This document shows positions 1 to 10,435 of a stretch of 64,000 nt of DNA, one piece after another (within the stretch, counting starts at the first letter, position 1; each line of letters begins with the position of its first letter). The position numbers and the translations under genes are program-made. This stretch comes from Anaerolineae bacterium. Lineage in GTDB: Bacteria; Chloroflexota; Anaerolineae; Aggregatilineales; JAFGMM01. The stretch covers positions 617,446 through 681,445 of the forward strand of contig JAOSJO010000023.1 in assembly GCA_027494055.1 (NCBI GenBank), in the 5' to 3' direction. A model generated the notes under the pieces. That model saw nothing but the letters and a program-made list of their open reading frames with translations. It was not told the origin of the DNA and searched no databases.

Positions 1-829
1 CCGGGTATGAGCGATATCCAGGGGGCCACTTCCAACAGGTCCTGGCCTTCGGAAATCATCTTGCCCCACGAAGGCGTGGGCGGCGGGACACCCAACCCCA
101 GGTAACTCAGCGCCGCCTCAGCAAGAATGACGCCGGGGATCGCCAGCGCGGCCTGGACCAGCACAGGCGTCATTGAATTCGGGAGGACGTGCTGCACCAT
201 GATGTGCCACGCGCCGGCGCCCATACACTGCGCCGCCTCAACGTATTGCCGGCTCCGTTGCGACAGCACACGCTCGCGCATGAGCCGGCCAAATGAGGGC
301 ACCGAGCCGACCGTCAGCGCAACAATCGCCACTTGGATGCTGGCGCCCAGGGTGCCTGTGATCACAAGGAACAGCAGGAGACCCGGAAAGCTGAAGATGA
401 CGTCAAAGGCCCGGCTGATGAAGCTGTCGATCACGCCCCCATGTACCCGGCAACAAGGCCAAGGAAGGAGCCAATCACGCTGGCCAGACCGACAACGACA
501 ATGGCAATGAACAGGGACACTCTGGAGCCATAGACCACGCGACTGAGCACGTCCCGTCCGAAACTGTCGGTGCCGAGAAGATGGTCGGGCGACCCTGGGG
601 GCACCCGGAGGGAGGCGCTGTACATCACGGTCGGATCGTGCAGGTAAAGTAGATCAGCGATGAGCGCGATGAAGACCAGTAGCGCGACAATCCCGACGCC
701 GATAACCGTCACCTTCACGCGCAACGCCTGTCGGAGCGCACGCATCGTCGCCGATGGCTGTGCCGGCAACACCTGCTGTGGCTGTTGCATCTCACCTGCC
801 TCGCGCTGTGAATGCGTCATCTGCTTCAC
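1..829 (-). CDS. ABC transporter permease, DppC/OppC family (partial, one frameshift)
   Basis: Inner-membrane permease of a peptide/nickel-type ABC importer, partner of the DppB-like gene just upstream. The N-terminus has a cytoplasmic stretch, one long membrane segment (VTVIGVGIVALLVFIAL) and the family motif HLLGTDSFGRDVLSRV. The reading frame breaks near 428 in a run of G; adding one G restores GYMG-GVIDSF and the frame then stays open to the window edge. The downstream part carries the EAA-type loop (VEAAQCMGAGAWHIMVQHVLPN) and the family C-terminal sequence LGLGVPPPTPSWGKM. It is 46 bases downstream of dppB, so co-transcribed. The 3' end lies outside the window. Confidence 0.85.
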
Positions 830-874
830 AATCTGTCTTCTCGAAGTTGCCCAATCCGCCGGCGGCCTTGACGG

Positions 875-1831
875 TCAATCATAGCGAATGCGTGGATCGA
901 ACCATGCATAGCACAGGTCGACGACCAGGTTCACGATCACGAAGGTTGTCGAGATGAACACGCTAATGCCCATGATCGTGGGAATATCACGCTGGTAGAT
1001 GGACGTGAGCCATAGCCGCCCCATGCCCGGCAGGGTGAAAACGATCTCCATCAACAGGGTTCCGCCGGCTGCGCCCGCAAGGCTCAAGCCAACCACGGTG
1101 ATGAGCGACCCTGCCGCGTTCCTCAGCACGTGCGTGTACAGAATCTGTCGCTCCAACAGACCTTTGGCGCGCGCGGTGCGCACATAGTCTTCGCTGAGAA
1201 CGTCCAGCACCGCGTTACGGACAAAGCGGCTGAAAGAAGGTACCGAGAGAATGCCCCACAGCACGGACGGAATGGCGATGATCTGCAGGTGCGTGCCGAG
1301 GTCTTCGGTCAGGCTGACGTACTGCAGGGGAGGCACCCAGCGAAACGCTTTCGAGAGGAACAGGATAATGCCCAGCGCTACCCAGTAAATCGGCGCGGAA
1401 AGGAAGATCAGGCCGACAAAACGAATAACCTGGTCGGCCAAACTGTTCTGGTGCACCGCCAGGTAGATACCCAACAGGACACTGAACACGATGCTGATCG
1501 CACTGGCGATGACTGCCAACTCCATCGACAGCGCGAGACGCTGAAGAATGAGCGACAACACGGGTTCGTCATAACGCCAGGATGTGCCGAAGTCGCCTGT
1601 GATGAGCCGGCCCAGCCACGTCAAGTACTGGACCGGCAGCGGCTTGTCGATGCCAAGCCGGGCCGCCAACGCAGCTTCGGCCTCAGGGCTGCGGCTCTCG
1701 GAAAGCCCAAAGTAGATGTCAATGGCATCCCCACGGATCATATTGACCATGAGGAATACGAACAGCGTAGCCAACAGAACCGTCGGGATGAGTTGCAGGA
1801 GGCGACGAATGATGTACTTGATCATGGGCAC
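875..1831 (-). CDS. ABC transporter permease, DppB/OppB family
   Basis: Integral membrane permease of 318 residues, the normal length for DppB-like subunits of peptide, nickel or glycoside importers. The start MIKYIIRRLLQLIPTVL is typical of the family, followed by a periplasmic loop and five further membrane segments. The EAA loop is visible as YVRTARAKGLLERQILYTHV, where the importer ATPase would dock. The ORF is intact. ATG codons at 1831 and 1825 are both possible starts; the second fits family members better. It sits between the solute-binding protein and DppC in one minus-strand operon; ATPase genes are not in the window. The substrate cannot be told from sequence. Confidence 0.93.
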   Translation of the reverse strand: MPMIKYIIRRLLQLIPTVLLATLFVFLMVNMIRGDAIDIYFGLSESRSPEAEAALAARLGIDKPLPVQYLTWLGRLITGDFGTSWRYDEPVLSLILQRLALSMELAVIASAISIVFSVLLGIYLAVHQNSLADQVIRFVGLIFLSAPIYWVALGIILFLSKAFRWVPPLQYVSLTEDLGTHLQIIAIPSVLWGILSVPSFSRFVRNAVLDVLSEDYVRTARAKGLLERQILYTHVLRNAAGSLITVVGLSLAGAAGGTLLMEIVFTLPGMGRLWLTSIYQRDIPTIMGISVFISTTFVIVNLVVDLCYAWFDPRIRYD

Positions 1832-1930
1832 GGCACCCGGTTCGTGATTGGCGCCGACTGGTCACGGTCTTTGAAAACCACGACCGCAACCAGTCGGCCT
1901 GCGTCGAGCGTCAAAGCGCTTTGGGCAACA

Positions 1931-3539
1931 TCACCCTTCTACCGTGACCTGCTCCCAGTCGAAGATGCGCAGGTTGGTGCTGCCGGGCCAGGGCGTGTAC
2001 CCGACCAGTTTATTGGACGCCGCTTCGAAGACGGGAGGCGCGTAGACGTACAGTTCGCGCACGTTCTCGATCAGGAGGCGCTGAATGTCCTGGACGTGTT
2101 GGGCGCGCTTCTCCTCATCCTGCTCCACGTTGGCGGCGTCGATAAGCTCGTCGAGCCTGGGGTCGCCTCCGCCGGTCCATTCTTGCTCGCTCTGATCCGA
2201 GCGATAGTAGGTGAAGTCGGGATCGAAGCCATTTGAGGTATGGTCGTTCACGCTCAGGTCATAGTCCTTCAGCTCGATCCGCGAGTCCACCCCAGACGCC
2301 CACCTCCTGGATGCGGATTTCCACGTCGATGCCAATTTCGCGGAGGTTCGCCTGCACGATCTGGGCCACGTCATTGTAGTCCTTGAAGCCGGCAATGCTA
2401 AGCAGATCTAGCCGAAGCCGGTTGTTCTCCTCATCGTAGCCAGCGTTCCGCAGCAGGCTCTTCGCCCGCTCCGGATCGTAGGCCTGGAGCTCGGCGAGTT
2501 CATCTTCGGGCAAGGCGTAGCGCGTCACCGCCGGCGAGAGCGGGCCGGAGACCTTCCCGTATCCCTGGGTGAGCGTATCCACGAATTGCTGGCGGTTGAT
2601 GCCGAAGCGGAGCGCCTGGAGCACATCTGGATTCTGCAGCGGCTCGCGGAAGTGGTTCACATTGAGGCGGCGGAACTCCAACCCTGGGCCGGCCCAGGTG
2701 TTGATATCCGGCTCCGCTTCCAATTGGAGGAAGTTCTCAATCTTGGAAATCGAGAGGAAGTTAAGCTGGCCGGCGCGCATTGCCGCCACCGTCGCCCGCT
2801 CCTCCGGGATCACCTGGAAACGGAACTCCTCGAAGGCAGGCGGCTCGCCCCAGTAGTCCGGATTCCGCCTGAAAGAGATGTAGTTTTCCGTCCTCCACTC
2901 ATCGAGTATCCAGGGGCCGGTGCCGGCCTCGACGCGCAACAGCAGCGGCGCGTCAGTGTTCTCAAACGCCATGGGGTCAATGGCGTACGGCAGCGGGACG
3001 CGGGTGAGCAGCAGGTTGGGCGTTTGCAGCTTGACCTGGAAGGTGTACGTGTCCAGGGCCGTGATCGACTCAACGTGTTGTTGGTAGATGGTCAGAGCAG
3101 CGCAGGCCAGGTCTTCTCTGGTCACCCGTTCGTAGTTCCAGACCACATCGTCGGCGGTGAGTTCGCGCCCGGAACCGTGGTACTTGACACCCTGTCGCAT
3201 CTCGACGATCACAGTTGTCTCGTCGGGGCGTGACCAGCTTGTCGCCAGCGAGGGCTGAATCTGCTGCTGGCGGTCGAGGTACGTCCAACTGTCGTAGCAA
3301 AGCGACACTATCCCCCACATCCCGCTGCCCAAGGCCCAGGGATTGCAGGGGTCAATGCCGACCGGTTCTGCGCCGATTGCGGTGACGACGGCGCCCCCGC
3401 TCTGTGAAACGGGCATTCGGGTGAAGGCATCCCCAATGGACAGAGCCTTCAGGTTGTGCGGCGCCACCATCGCACCGAATGCCGTGGCGCCAGACAGTCG
3501 CAGGAAGTCGCGCCGGCTGAGTCGCGTTGACTTCGCCAT
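1931..3539 (-). CDS. ABC transporter solute-binding protein, family 5 (Tat-exported, one frameshift)
   Basis: Extracytoplasmic binding protein of the SBP_bac_5 family, first gene of the importer operon. The N-terminus has a twin-arginine signal (LSRRDFLRLSGATAFGAMVA), so it is exported folded. Family sequences follow: PSLATSW, GVKYHGSGRELTADDVVWNYER and GYGKVSGPLSPA. A run of four G near 2300 shifts the frame; reading three G restores VGVWVDSRIELKDYDL and the product continues to a stop at 1931. Total about 535 residues, normal for the family. A strong purine-rich ribosome site (GGAGGAGGAG) lies just before the ATG. Probably functional once the indel is corrected. The ligand (oligopeptide, sugar or nickel) is unknown. 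Confidence 0.9.
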
Positions 3540-3880
3540 GATTCTCCTCCTCCTCGTAACATAGATACCTGACTGAGTAGAGCAAGCGGTTGTGCGTTGA
3601 ATGCATTCGGTTCACACAGGTTCAGCGATCCACCACCCCCTTCCAGACATCCTCTGAAAGCCCCCTTTTGTGATGGCACTTCGTGAAACGACGAACGGCT
3701 CGTCGTTGCGGGGAACACAGGTTGTCTCGTATCGTGAAACCTCATTTTGTTCTGATAAACAGATTGTATTACAGCTCATGTTTCGTGTCAAGCATTTGCC
3801 AATTCCCGGACTTTGCGCTATGTTCGCCATAATGAAATGCCATTTCTATCTGCAAAACGATCAAGGCGAGACTAATCCCT
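3540..3880. promoter_or_regulatory. Divergent regulatory region with an 8-bp-arm palindrome and TCGTGAAAC repeats
   Basis: This gap separates the minus-strand transporter operon from the IclR gene. An inverted repeat with arms AACGACGA (3687-3694) and TCGTCGTT (3700-3707) is separated by five bases. The 9-mer TCGTGAAAC occurs at 3681 and again at 3732, and a partly inverted form (TTTCGTGTC) lies near 3782. IclR regulators bind palindromic operators in such divergent spaces and usually control the neighbouring catabolic or transport operon, so these are candidate operator sites. No gene is seen in the gap. Confidence 0.4.
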
Positions 3881-4726
3881 ATGGACGCTAAACGCCAAGG
3901 CGAGGCTGCTTCCTCCCGCTATACGATCCATGCCTTAGTGAAGGCTCTCGATTTGCTTGAGGTCCTGGCTCAGAAAGGATCGCTTACGCTGACCGAACTC
4001 TGCCGCGAGCTGGGTCAACCGAAAAGCTCGGTGTTCCGCCATCTCGCGACCCTGGAAATGTGCGGCTATGTCCGGCACTCGCCCGACTCTGAGACGTACC
4101 GTCTTGGCACGAAACTCATCGAACTCGGCAATGCCGTCAAAGCCCAGTTCGACGTGCACGAGGAAGCGGTCCCGTTCATGCGCCAGTTGCAGGAGGCTTT
4201 CAGCGAGACGGTCAACCTCGCAATCCTCGAGGAGGGCAAGGTTGTCTATCTGGATATCCTGGAGGGGACGCAACCTATCCGCATGGCAGCGAGACCGGGG
4301 CGACGCGATTTCGTACATTCGACGGCTATCGGTAAGGTGATACTGGCACATTCAGCAGAGACCGTCGTTGATGCAATAATCGATCAACACGGCCTGCCGG
4401 CGCTCACGCCGCAGACGATCACCACAGCCGATGAACTCAAAGCAGCGCTATCCCTGGTATGCACGCAAGGGTACGCGGTGGATAATCTGGAGAATGAGGA
4501 TGGTGTGTGCTGCGTCGGCGCGCCCATTTTCAACCATCACGGCGAGGCGATTGCAGCCATCAGCATCTCAGGGCCAGCGAGCCGCTTTTCTGCTGCACGG
4601 ATCGAAGCCCTGGGCAATGAACTGAAGCGGGCTGCTCAGTCTATCTCCGAGCGTCTGGGGTTTCGCAGCGAGAATGCCACCGACGTGCGGCGTGAGCGAC
4701 CCAACCCTCGCGGACGGTCCAGGTAG
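3881..4726 (+). CDS. IclR-family transcriptional regulator
   Basis: DNA-binding regulator of 281 residues, the usual IclR size. The N-terminal winged helix covers about residues 11-75 (ALDLLEVLAQ, LTLTELCRELGQPKSSVFRHLATL, GYVRHSPDSETYRLG). The C-terminal effector-binding IclR domain covers about 85-255 with the family features ATGKVILAH-like (STAIGKVILAH) and GYAVDNLENEDGVCCVGAPIFN. The ORF is intact, starting at ATG 3881. It is divergent from the ABC importer, so it probably controls that operon and itself in response to the imported compound or a breakdown product. The effector is unknown. Confidence 0.95.
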   Translation: MDAKRQGEAASSRYTIHALVKALDLLEVLAQKGSLTLTELCRELGQPKSSVFRHLATLEMCGYVRHSPDSETYRLGTKLIELGNAVKAQFDVHEEAVPFMRQLQEAFSETVNLAILEEGKVVYLDILEGTQPIRMAARPGRRDFVHSTAIGKVILAHSAETVVDAIIDQHGLPALTPQTITTADELKAALSLVCTQGYAVDNLENEDGVCCVGAPIFNHHGEAIAAISISGPASRFSAARIEALGNELKRAAQSISERLGFRSENATDVRRERPNPRGRSR

Positions 4727-5061
4727 CGATCACAGCCCGCCCCGCAGCAGCCCGTCGGGTTAATCATCCGAGACCAACCCAACTGGTGGGCGCGCATGAT
4801 GGGATGAGCGCAGTCCACAGAGGCAGGACACCGCATCCTGCCTCACAGACATCTGCCCAGGCAGAGCGCCTGTCGCACCCGCATGGGGTTGCGAAGTGTG
4901 ATGTTGTGTGCACCTGCGTGACGGGCGCTAATGTTAAGACAAGAAAGACCATACCGCTTTCCGCCCATATCTCATATCTGATTATTTTGATCTTAATTAT
5001 GAGTATCAGTATCTTTCCGCTATAATGGGGCCGGTCTGGAAAGCTGCAAAGCCCTATCCTG
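4727..5061. promoter_or_regulatory. Intergenic region with an AT-rich promoter-like stretch
   Basis: No gene is seen. The second half (about 4960-5026) is strikingly AT-rich against its surroundings and ends in a consensus -10 box TATAAT at 5021-5026, 36 bases before the GTG start of the transporter. A convincing -35 hexamer at 17 bases was not found (TATGAG is the nearest), so the promoter call rests on the -10 element and base composition. No clear terminator was found after the IclR gene. Confidence 0.35.
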
Positions 5062-6307
5062 GTGAAACTGACCAAAAGCGCCCCGTCTGCTGACCTCGTC
5101 CACGTCTCGCGCAAGTGGCCCACATTGTGGCTTCTCGCCCTGGCCGAACTGCTTGCGATGGCAGTCTGGTTCTCCGCTTCCGCCGTCGTCCCGACGCTGA
5201 CCGAGACCTGGCGCCTCGACGCCTCCGGTCAGGCATGGCTCACCATGTCGGTGCAGTTAGGCTTCGTCGTCGGGGCGTTTGTGTCGGCGCTGCTGGTGAT
5301 CCCTGACCGGCTGCCGGCGCACTGGCTGTTCGCCGGCGCTGCCGTGCTCGCAGCGCTCACGACCGCGCTGATTCCGGTGCTCGCGCGGGACCTGCTCCCG
5401 GCATTGGGCCTCCGGTTCCTCACCGGCCTGTTCCTGGCTGGTGTCTATCCCGTCGGGATGAAGATCATGGCAACCTGGACGCGCGCCGACCGTGGCCTGG
5501 GTATCGGCCTTCTCGTCGGCGCGCTCACTGTCGGGTCCGCGTCTCCCCCACCTGCTGAAGTTCGTTGGCGGGTTGGGCGACTGGCGGTCCGTTCTGTGGG
5601 CCGCGGCAGCCTCGGCGCTGCTGGGTGGCGTGGTCGCGGCAATCTTCATTCGGGAAGAGCCATTCCGCAGCGCCTCGCCCCCGTTCAATCTCCGTTACGT
5701 CCGCACCATTTTCCTTTCGCGCGAACTGATGCTCGCCAATCTGGGGTATCTCGGCCATATGTGGGAGCTTTTCGCCATGTGGACCTGGATACCCGCGTTC
5801 CTGCTCGCGAGCTTTGCCGCGAACGGTATCGATCCGAAGTGGGCGAGCCTTGTGGCTTTCGGCGTGATCGCGGCCGGCGGGCCGGCCAGTGTGCTCGCTG
5901 GCGTGCTGGCCGACAGGCTTGGGCGGACGACCGTCACGACCATTGCGCTCGTGGTCAGCGGAACCTGCGCCCTGCTCAGCGGCCAGTTTTTCGGCGGCAG
6001 TCCGCTCCTCCTGACGCTCCTTACGCTGGTCTGGGGTTTCTTCGCCGTGGCCGATTCGGCCCAATTCTCGGCCTGCATTACCGAGCTGGCCGACAGGGAA
6101 ATCATGGGGACGGCGCTCACCTTGCAGACGAGCATGGGATTTCTGCTCACGCTGGTGAGTATTCGCTTGCTCCCCACGCTCCAGGAGAGCGTTGGATGGC
6201 AGTGGGCGTTTGCATTTCTCGCGCTGGGACCGGTTGTCGGGGTCTGGGCGATGGCCGCCCTGCGTCGGTCACCGGTGGCTGCGAGACTGGCGAGCGGTAA
6301 CCGGTAG
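5062..6307 (+). CDS. Major facilitator superfamily transporter (one frameshift)
   Basis: Inner-membrane secondary transporter with about twelve predicted helices and roughly 414 residues. The first half starts at GTG 5062 and has helices such as LWLLALAELLAMAVWFSASAV and the MFS-like LRFLTGLFLAGVYPVGMKIM. The frame breaks at about 5545 in a run of five C; removing one C gives SASPHLLKFVGGLGDW and the second half continues to 6307 with six more helices and the loop DRLGRTTVTT. The break looks like a homopolymer error, not a real truncation. A GTG start with a weak ribosome site is used because upstream sequence is AT-rich and non-coding. The substrate cannot be predicted. Confidence 0.85.
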
Positions 6308-6391
6308 CGCCGCGCCTGGGGCGCTTGCGCGATGGTCATGAGCCGCGTGGCGCAGCGGCCCGCACGCGCAATTACGTAGAGTGGTGTACTG

Positions 6392-9028
6392 GTGATTCTG
6401 CACAATTTCCCGCACCAACCCACGCCCTTCATTGGCCGGCGCGATGAACTGGCGCAGATCCGTGATCTGCTCGCGGACCCGGCGTGCCGCCTCCTGACCC
6501 TTGTCGGCGCTGGGGGCGTTGGCAAGACACGCCTGGCGACCGAGAGCGCGACGCAGGCGCTGCCCGCTTTTGCAGATGGCATTTACTTTGTCGCGCTCCA
6601 GCCCCTCAGCGAGACTGATGCCATCGTGCCGGCAATCGCGCGGGCCGTGGGGTTTGCGTTCTATGGTCCAGAGACGACCACAGAACAGCTTCTGAACTAC
6701 CTTCACGGGAAAAGCCTGCTCCTGCTGCTCGACAGCTTCGAGCACCTGTTGGCTGGCGTACCGTTAGTCACCGACATCCTGGCGAAGGCGCCAGGCGTGA
6801 AGATCCTGACCACATCGCGCGAAGTGCTGAACTTGCGCGAAGAATGGCTCTTCCCCGTTGCCGGGATGCCTGCCCCATCGAGCGTGTATTCAGCCGATAT
6901 CGAGCAATACGACGCGGTTGCGCTTTTCGTGCAGAGCGCGCGCCGCGTCAGGCCGGATTTTTCGTTGGAGGACGAGCGCGAATCGGTGGTGCGCATCTGC
7001 ACGCTTACTGAGGGGATGCCGCTGGCGTTAGAAATGGCCGCATCGTGGCTGAGGTTCCTCGCCTGCCAGCAGATCGTGCGCGAAATACAGACCAGCTTTG
7101 ATTTCCTGTCGACGACGGCCCGGAATGTGGAGCCACGCCATCGGAGCATACGCGCGGTGTTCGAACAGTCCTGGCGGCTGCTGTCGGAAAAAGAGCGCCG
7201 TGTATTTGCGCGGCTATCCGTGTTCCGTGGTGGATTCGAGCGCGAGGCGGCGGAACAGGTCGCCGGGGCGACCATGCGTGTTCTCGCCCGCCTGGTCGAC
7301 AAGTCGTTGCTGCATGTGATGTCATCAGGGCGGTACGGCATTCACGAACTGCTGCGGCAGTACGGCGAAGACCAGCGCGATGTGTCCGGCGATGCGCCGC
7401 CAACCGGTGAGGCGCACTGCCGTTACTATGCCGGCTTTGTGCAACATGGCGAGACCGCGCTCAAAGGTCCGGAGCAAAAGGGATTCTTGAGTGCGATTGA
7501 GACGGAAACCGGGAATCTACGCGCAGCATGGCATTGGGCCTTGCGACACGGCGACTATCGTGCTTTGGATCAGATGCTGGAAGGTCTCTATCAGTTCGGA
7601 TTCATACGAAGCCGTCACCGAGAGATGATGGAAATCCTCCAGCAGACTGTGGAACATCTTCTGTCTCAGGAGCATCGCGACACCGAAGTCGAGCGGCTCC
7701 TGGGGCGGGTGCTGGCGCGCCGCTGGGGCTATCTGCACTGGTGGTACCCGACCGAGGATCGCGACGCCTTTGCAGATGTACAGCGAGCGCTGGAAATCGC
7801 CACGGCGCACGCGGACCGTTTTGAGATCGCCTTCTGCCTGTTGATGCGTGCATACGTTGAGATCGGCCGGCAGCATTACCGCGAGGCGCTGCCCGTTCTG
7901 GAACAGAGTCGGGCGCATTTTCGCGCGCTGGGTGAGCCGTTCTACGAATCCTGGGTGCTTCACCGCATCGGCTATGCCTGCATGAACCTGGGCGATTACC
8001 CGCAGTTTGTCGCGTTCACGGAACAGAGTCTGGCGCTCTCGCGGACGTCGCACAACCAGGCAGGGCTTGTCAACTGCCTGTACAACCTGGGTTCGGTTTT
8101 CCTGCTATCAGGGGACTATGCCAAAGGCGAGCGTTACTGCGCGGAGGCGCTTGAGGTTGCCACCGATCTGGAGCATTGGAGCCAGGCTGCGCACGCGACC
8201 AACCTGCTTGCGCTGGCGGCGTTCTGTCGGGGCGATTTCGACGCCGCCTATCAACGGGCGACACGGGGCTTGCAGCTTGTCCATGAGATGAACCTGCTGA
8301 AGGTGCGAGCGTACCCGCTGTCGATCCTGATCGCACTGGCGTGTGTCCGAGAGGACTACGCGGAAGCGGTCCGGCTTGAGCGTTTGGGTGATCCCTACGA
8401 CACCAATTCAATGGGCTATCAGTTGATCTACTGGGCGCGCTCAATGCTGGCGTGCGGGCTGGGCGACTACGATCTTGCGCGATCATACATACAGAAGAGC
8501 CTGGATCTTCCTGATATCCTGCACAGTCCATCGACCATTATCCGGTTGCTCCCTGTCGCCGCCTGTGTCCTATCGGACGCGCAGCCCCGTCAAGCGGTGG
8601 CGCTGCTTGCCTGGATGCACAGCAACCCAGACGCTGCTGCCTGGATCGCCCGGTGGCCGCCGGCCAGCCGCCTGCAGGACCGGCTTGCCGCGCAGGTGGG
8701 GGCGGTAGACTACGGCGCCGCCTGGGAACGCGGCGAGACCATGCCATTCGAATCGGTTGTCGCCGCCCTCACCGCAGCGTTTCAGCCTGCTCCTGACGAT
8801 TCGGACCGGTCAACGGACCAGGACCTGTGCGAGCCGCTGACCGAGCGGGAAGTTGACGTGCTGCGCCTGCTGGCGCAGGGTCTCACGAATCCCCAGATCG
8901 CTGAGGAACTCGTGATCGGCGTGGGCACGGTCAAGACGCACACCCTGAATATCTACCGCAAACTTGACGTACACAATCGCACGGAAGCCACCACGCGCGC
9001 CCATGTGCTTGGGCTTTTGATCTCCTGA
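6392..9028 (+). CDS. LuxR-family regulator with N-terminal NB-ARC/AAA-type ATPase and TPR-like repeats
   Basis: Large signal-integrating transcription factor of 878 residues, intact. Residues 1-300 form a STAND-type ATPase: Walker [14 protein letters not shown] near residue 40, Walker B-like [12 protein letters not shown] near 110, and the downstream [13 protein letters not shown] sequence typical of NB-ARC proteins. Residues 330-790 are helical repeats of TPR type (for example [19 protein letters not shown]). The C-terminal LuxR helix-turn-helix covers about 815-878 ([39 protein letters not shown]). Such proteins bind ATP, oligomerise on an inducer and activate a nearby promoter; the palindrome at 9061-9078 before the next gene is the natural candidate target. 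The inducer is unknown. The start is a GTG 12 residues before the conserved PFIGR motif. Confidence 0.93.
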   Translation: MILHNFPHQPTPFIGRRDELAQIRDLLADPACRLLTLVGAGGVGKTRLATESATQALPAFADGIYFVALQPLSETDAIVPAIARAVGFAFYGPETTTEQLLNYLHGKSLLLLLDSFEHLLAGVPLVTDILAKAPGVKILTTSREVLNLREEWLFPVAGMPAPSSVYSADIEQYDAVALFVQSARRVRPDFSLEDERESVVRICTLTEGMPLALEMAASWLRFLACQQIVREIQTSFDFLSTTARNVEPRHRSIRAVFEQSWRLLSEKERRVFARLSVFRGGFEREAAEQVAGATMRVLARLVDKSLLHVMSSGRYGIHELLRQYGEDQRDVSGDAPPTGEAHCRYYAGFVQHGETALKGPEQKGFLSAIETETGNLRAAWHWALRHGDYRALDQMLEGLYQFGFIRSRHREMMEILQQTVEHLLSQEHRDTEVERLLGRVLARRWGYLHWWYPTEDRDAFADVQRALEIATAHADRFEIAFCLLMRAYVEIGRQHYREALPVLEQSRAHFRALGEPFYESWVLHRIGYACMNLGDYPQFVAFTEQSLALSRTSHNQAGLVNCLYNLGSVFLLSGDYAKGERYCAEALEVATDLEHWSQAAHATNLLALAAFCRGDFDAAYQRATRGLQLVHEMNLLKVRAYPLSILIALACVREDYAEAVRLERLGDPYDTNSMGYQLIYWARSMLACGLGDYDLARSYIQKSLDLPDILHSPSTIIRLLPVAACVLSDAQPRQAVALLAWMHSNPDAAAWIARWPPASRLQDRLAAQVGAVDYGAAWERGETMPFESVVAALTAAFQPAPDDSDRSTDQDLCEPLTEREVDVLRLLAQGLTNPQIAEELVIGVGTVKTHTLNIYRKLDVHNRTEATTRAHVLGLLIS

Positions 9029-9060
9029 CCCAGCCCAATCTACCATTGCCCCCTGCTGGA

Positions 9061-9078
9061 ATCTACCATCTGGTAGAT
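9061..9078. promoter_or_regulatory. Candidate LuxR-type operator and promoter before the secreted-protein gene
   Basis: A palindrome with arms ATCTACCA and TGGTAGAT separated by two bases lies between the LuxR-type gene and the next gene. A half-site-like copy (ATCTACCATT) is at about 9039. A -10-like TACAGT at 9100-9105 places the palindrome centre near -42 to an expected start around 9112, the position used by activators contacting RNA polymerase at the -35 region. The symmetry and position are seen directly; binding by the upstream regulator is inferred. Confidence 0.5.
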
Positions 9079-9140
9079 GACGCCTGCCAGATGCCCCGGT
9101 ACAGTGAGTCCATCGCCAAAGAAGGAAAGGGGAGAGTACC

Positions 9141-9716
9141 ATGAGGTATCAACGCCGGATCCTCGCCATGCTTTGCGTGGCCGTCCTGTTCGCTCTGAGT
9201 CAGTTCGCGGGCGTTGTCCAGTCGCAGGAGGCTGACGACTTCGCGATGTCCGAGGCCCTATACAGGCTCGTCGCCGATGTGCGGTCGGCAGTTGCCGAGT
9301 TCCACGACATTGAAGCGGCCATGGAGGTGGAATACGGCAAATTCCTGGATTGCTTCACACACGCCGAGATCGGCGGCATGGGGCAGCATTATGTCAATGG
9401 CGAACTTGCCGGTGACCGGGTCCTCGATCCGTTACAACCCGAAGCGCTCGTCTACGCGCCGACCGAAGACGGCGAACTGATCCTGGTGGCGCTGGAATAC
9501 CTGGTCTTTGCGGATGTCTGGGATCCAGAAGATGAAGGGCTTGAACCGCCCACGCTGTTCGACCAGGAGTTTCGCCTGAAAACCAACATCCCAGAGACGC
9601 CGCCGGTCTGGACGCTCCACATTTGGATAGGGACGCACAACCCTGAAGGCCTGTTTGCCGACTACAACCCCACAGTGTTCTGCCCGGCAGACGCGCCGAT
9701 CATCGATATGTCCTAG
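9141..9716 (+). CDS. Hypothetical secreted protein
   Basis: 191 residues with a clear signal peptide: positively charged MRYQRR, a hydrophobic stretch (ILAMLCVAVLFALSQFAGVV) and a likely cleavage site near VQSQEA. The mature part is acidic, with no membrane segment and only scattered cysteines (LDCFTHAEI, VFCPADAP). I do not recognise a domain with certainty; the layout resembles small secreted proteins placed next to DUF4242 proteins. A good ribosome site (GAAAGGGGAG) precedes ATG 9141. It follows the LuxR regulator and candidate operator, so it is probably the regulator's target together with the next gene. Confidence 0.75.
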   Translation: MRYQRRILAMLCVAVLFALSQFAGVVQSQEADDFAMSEALYRLVADVRSAVAEFHDIEAAMEVEYGKFLDCFTHAEIGGMGQHYVNGELAGDRVLDPLQPEALVYAPTEDGELILVALEYLVFADVWDPEDEGLEPPTLFDQEFRLKTNIPETPPVWTLHIWIGTHNPEGLFADYNPTVFCPADAPIIDMS

Positions 9717-9782
9717 GGCCTGCGCCTGAGGGAAGCGCCGCCACGGATCGTTCATCGCGTGCACATAGAAGGAGATCGAGCA

Positions 9783-10034
9783 ATGCCACTGTTCATGGAT
9801 ATTCATCATCACGTTGAGGGGCTGACTGCGGATGCGGTCGCGCAGGCTCACGCAGAAGACCTGAAGACGCAAGACCGGTATGGGGTCAAGTATCTGCGCT
9901 ATTGGTACGATGAAAGCACGGGGAAGGTCTTTTGCCTCGTCGAAGCGCCCAGCATGGAGGCGGCGGTCGCGGTCCACCGCGAAGCGCATGGCCTGGTTGC
10001 GGATGAGATCGTCGAGGTGAAGGAAGGCTCCTAG
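9783..10034 (+). CDS. DUF4242 family protein (SCO4226-like, possible nickel binding)
   Basis: Small cytoplasmic ferredoxin-like-fold protein of about 83 residues. It shows the family pattern MDIHHHV near the start, YLRYWYDESTGKVFCLVEAPS in the middle and VHREAHGLVADEIVEV at the end. A member of this family from Streptomyces binds nickel; the HHH cluster here would suit metal binding. ATG 9783 is preferred over the longer GTG reading because AAGGAGAT lies directly before it. It is 66 bases after the secreted protein gene and followed by a strong terminator, so the two form a short operon. Confidence 0.88.
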   Translation: MPLFMDIHHHVEGLTADAVAQAHAEDLKTQDRYGVKYLRYWYDESTGKVFCLVEAPSMEAAVAVHREAHGLVADEIVEVKEGS

Positions 10035-10059
10035 CCCGGATCATCGCATGACGGCCAGA

Positions 10060-10101
10060 CCGGGTAGTGTCGCGGAACGCGGCGCTACCCGGTTTTTATT
10101 T
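10060..10101 (+). terminator. Rho-independent terminator
   Basis: A 16-bp stem (two G-T pairs) from 10060 to 10094 with a three-base GAA loop is followed by TTTTATT. It ends the LuxR-target operon. Confidence 0.9.
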
Positions 10102-10435
10102 CGCCCGCGGTCGATGTGGAGAGCATCCGGGCAGGCGCTACACACGACAGCATCCAGTAACGTCTCGCTCAACACCGCCACACCTCAAAGAACGCGGGGA
10201 CTTCACGCGGAACGCCGACTAATCTTGGCCCACAGGGAGCGATTGGCAGACGTGCCGCCCACCCAGCAGCGTGCGTTGTCTTCAGGATGATCCAGCACGA
10301 ACGTGGATGATGGCAGAGAGAAATATATGATGTAATAGTATCCTTGTTGCTCTGCCGGGTTGCGCACAATGCTTCCACGCTCGTCTGTTATGACTCTGTT
10401 ATGCCCAAAGCGCGCTTTTGACATATAATAGGTTG
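10102..10435. promoter_or_regulatory. Intergenic region with -10 box just before the polysaccharide locus
   Basis: No gene is supported here. A perfect TATAAT at 10424-10429 lies directly before ATG 10436, and a TTGACA at 10418 abuts it without the normal spacer, so it cannot be the matching -35 box. If the -10 box is used, transcription would begin at or next to ATG 10436, giving a leaderless or nearly leaderless message. The remaining ~320 bases show no clear structure. Confidence 0.35.

Noticed and set aside
10203..10424. 73-codon minus-strand frame between terminator and WbpM-like gene
   Set aside because: No homology, no ribosome site, and it overlaps the -10 box of the next gene.
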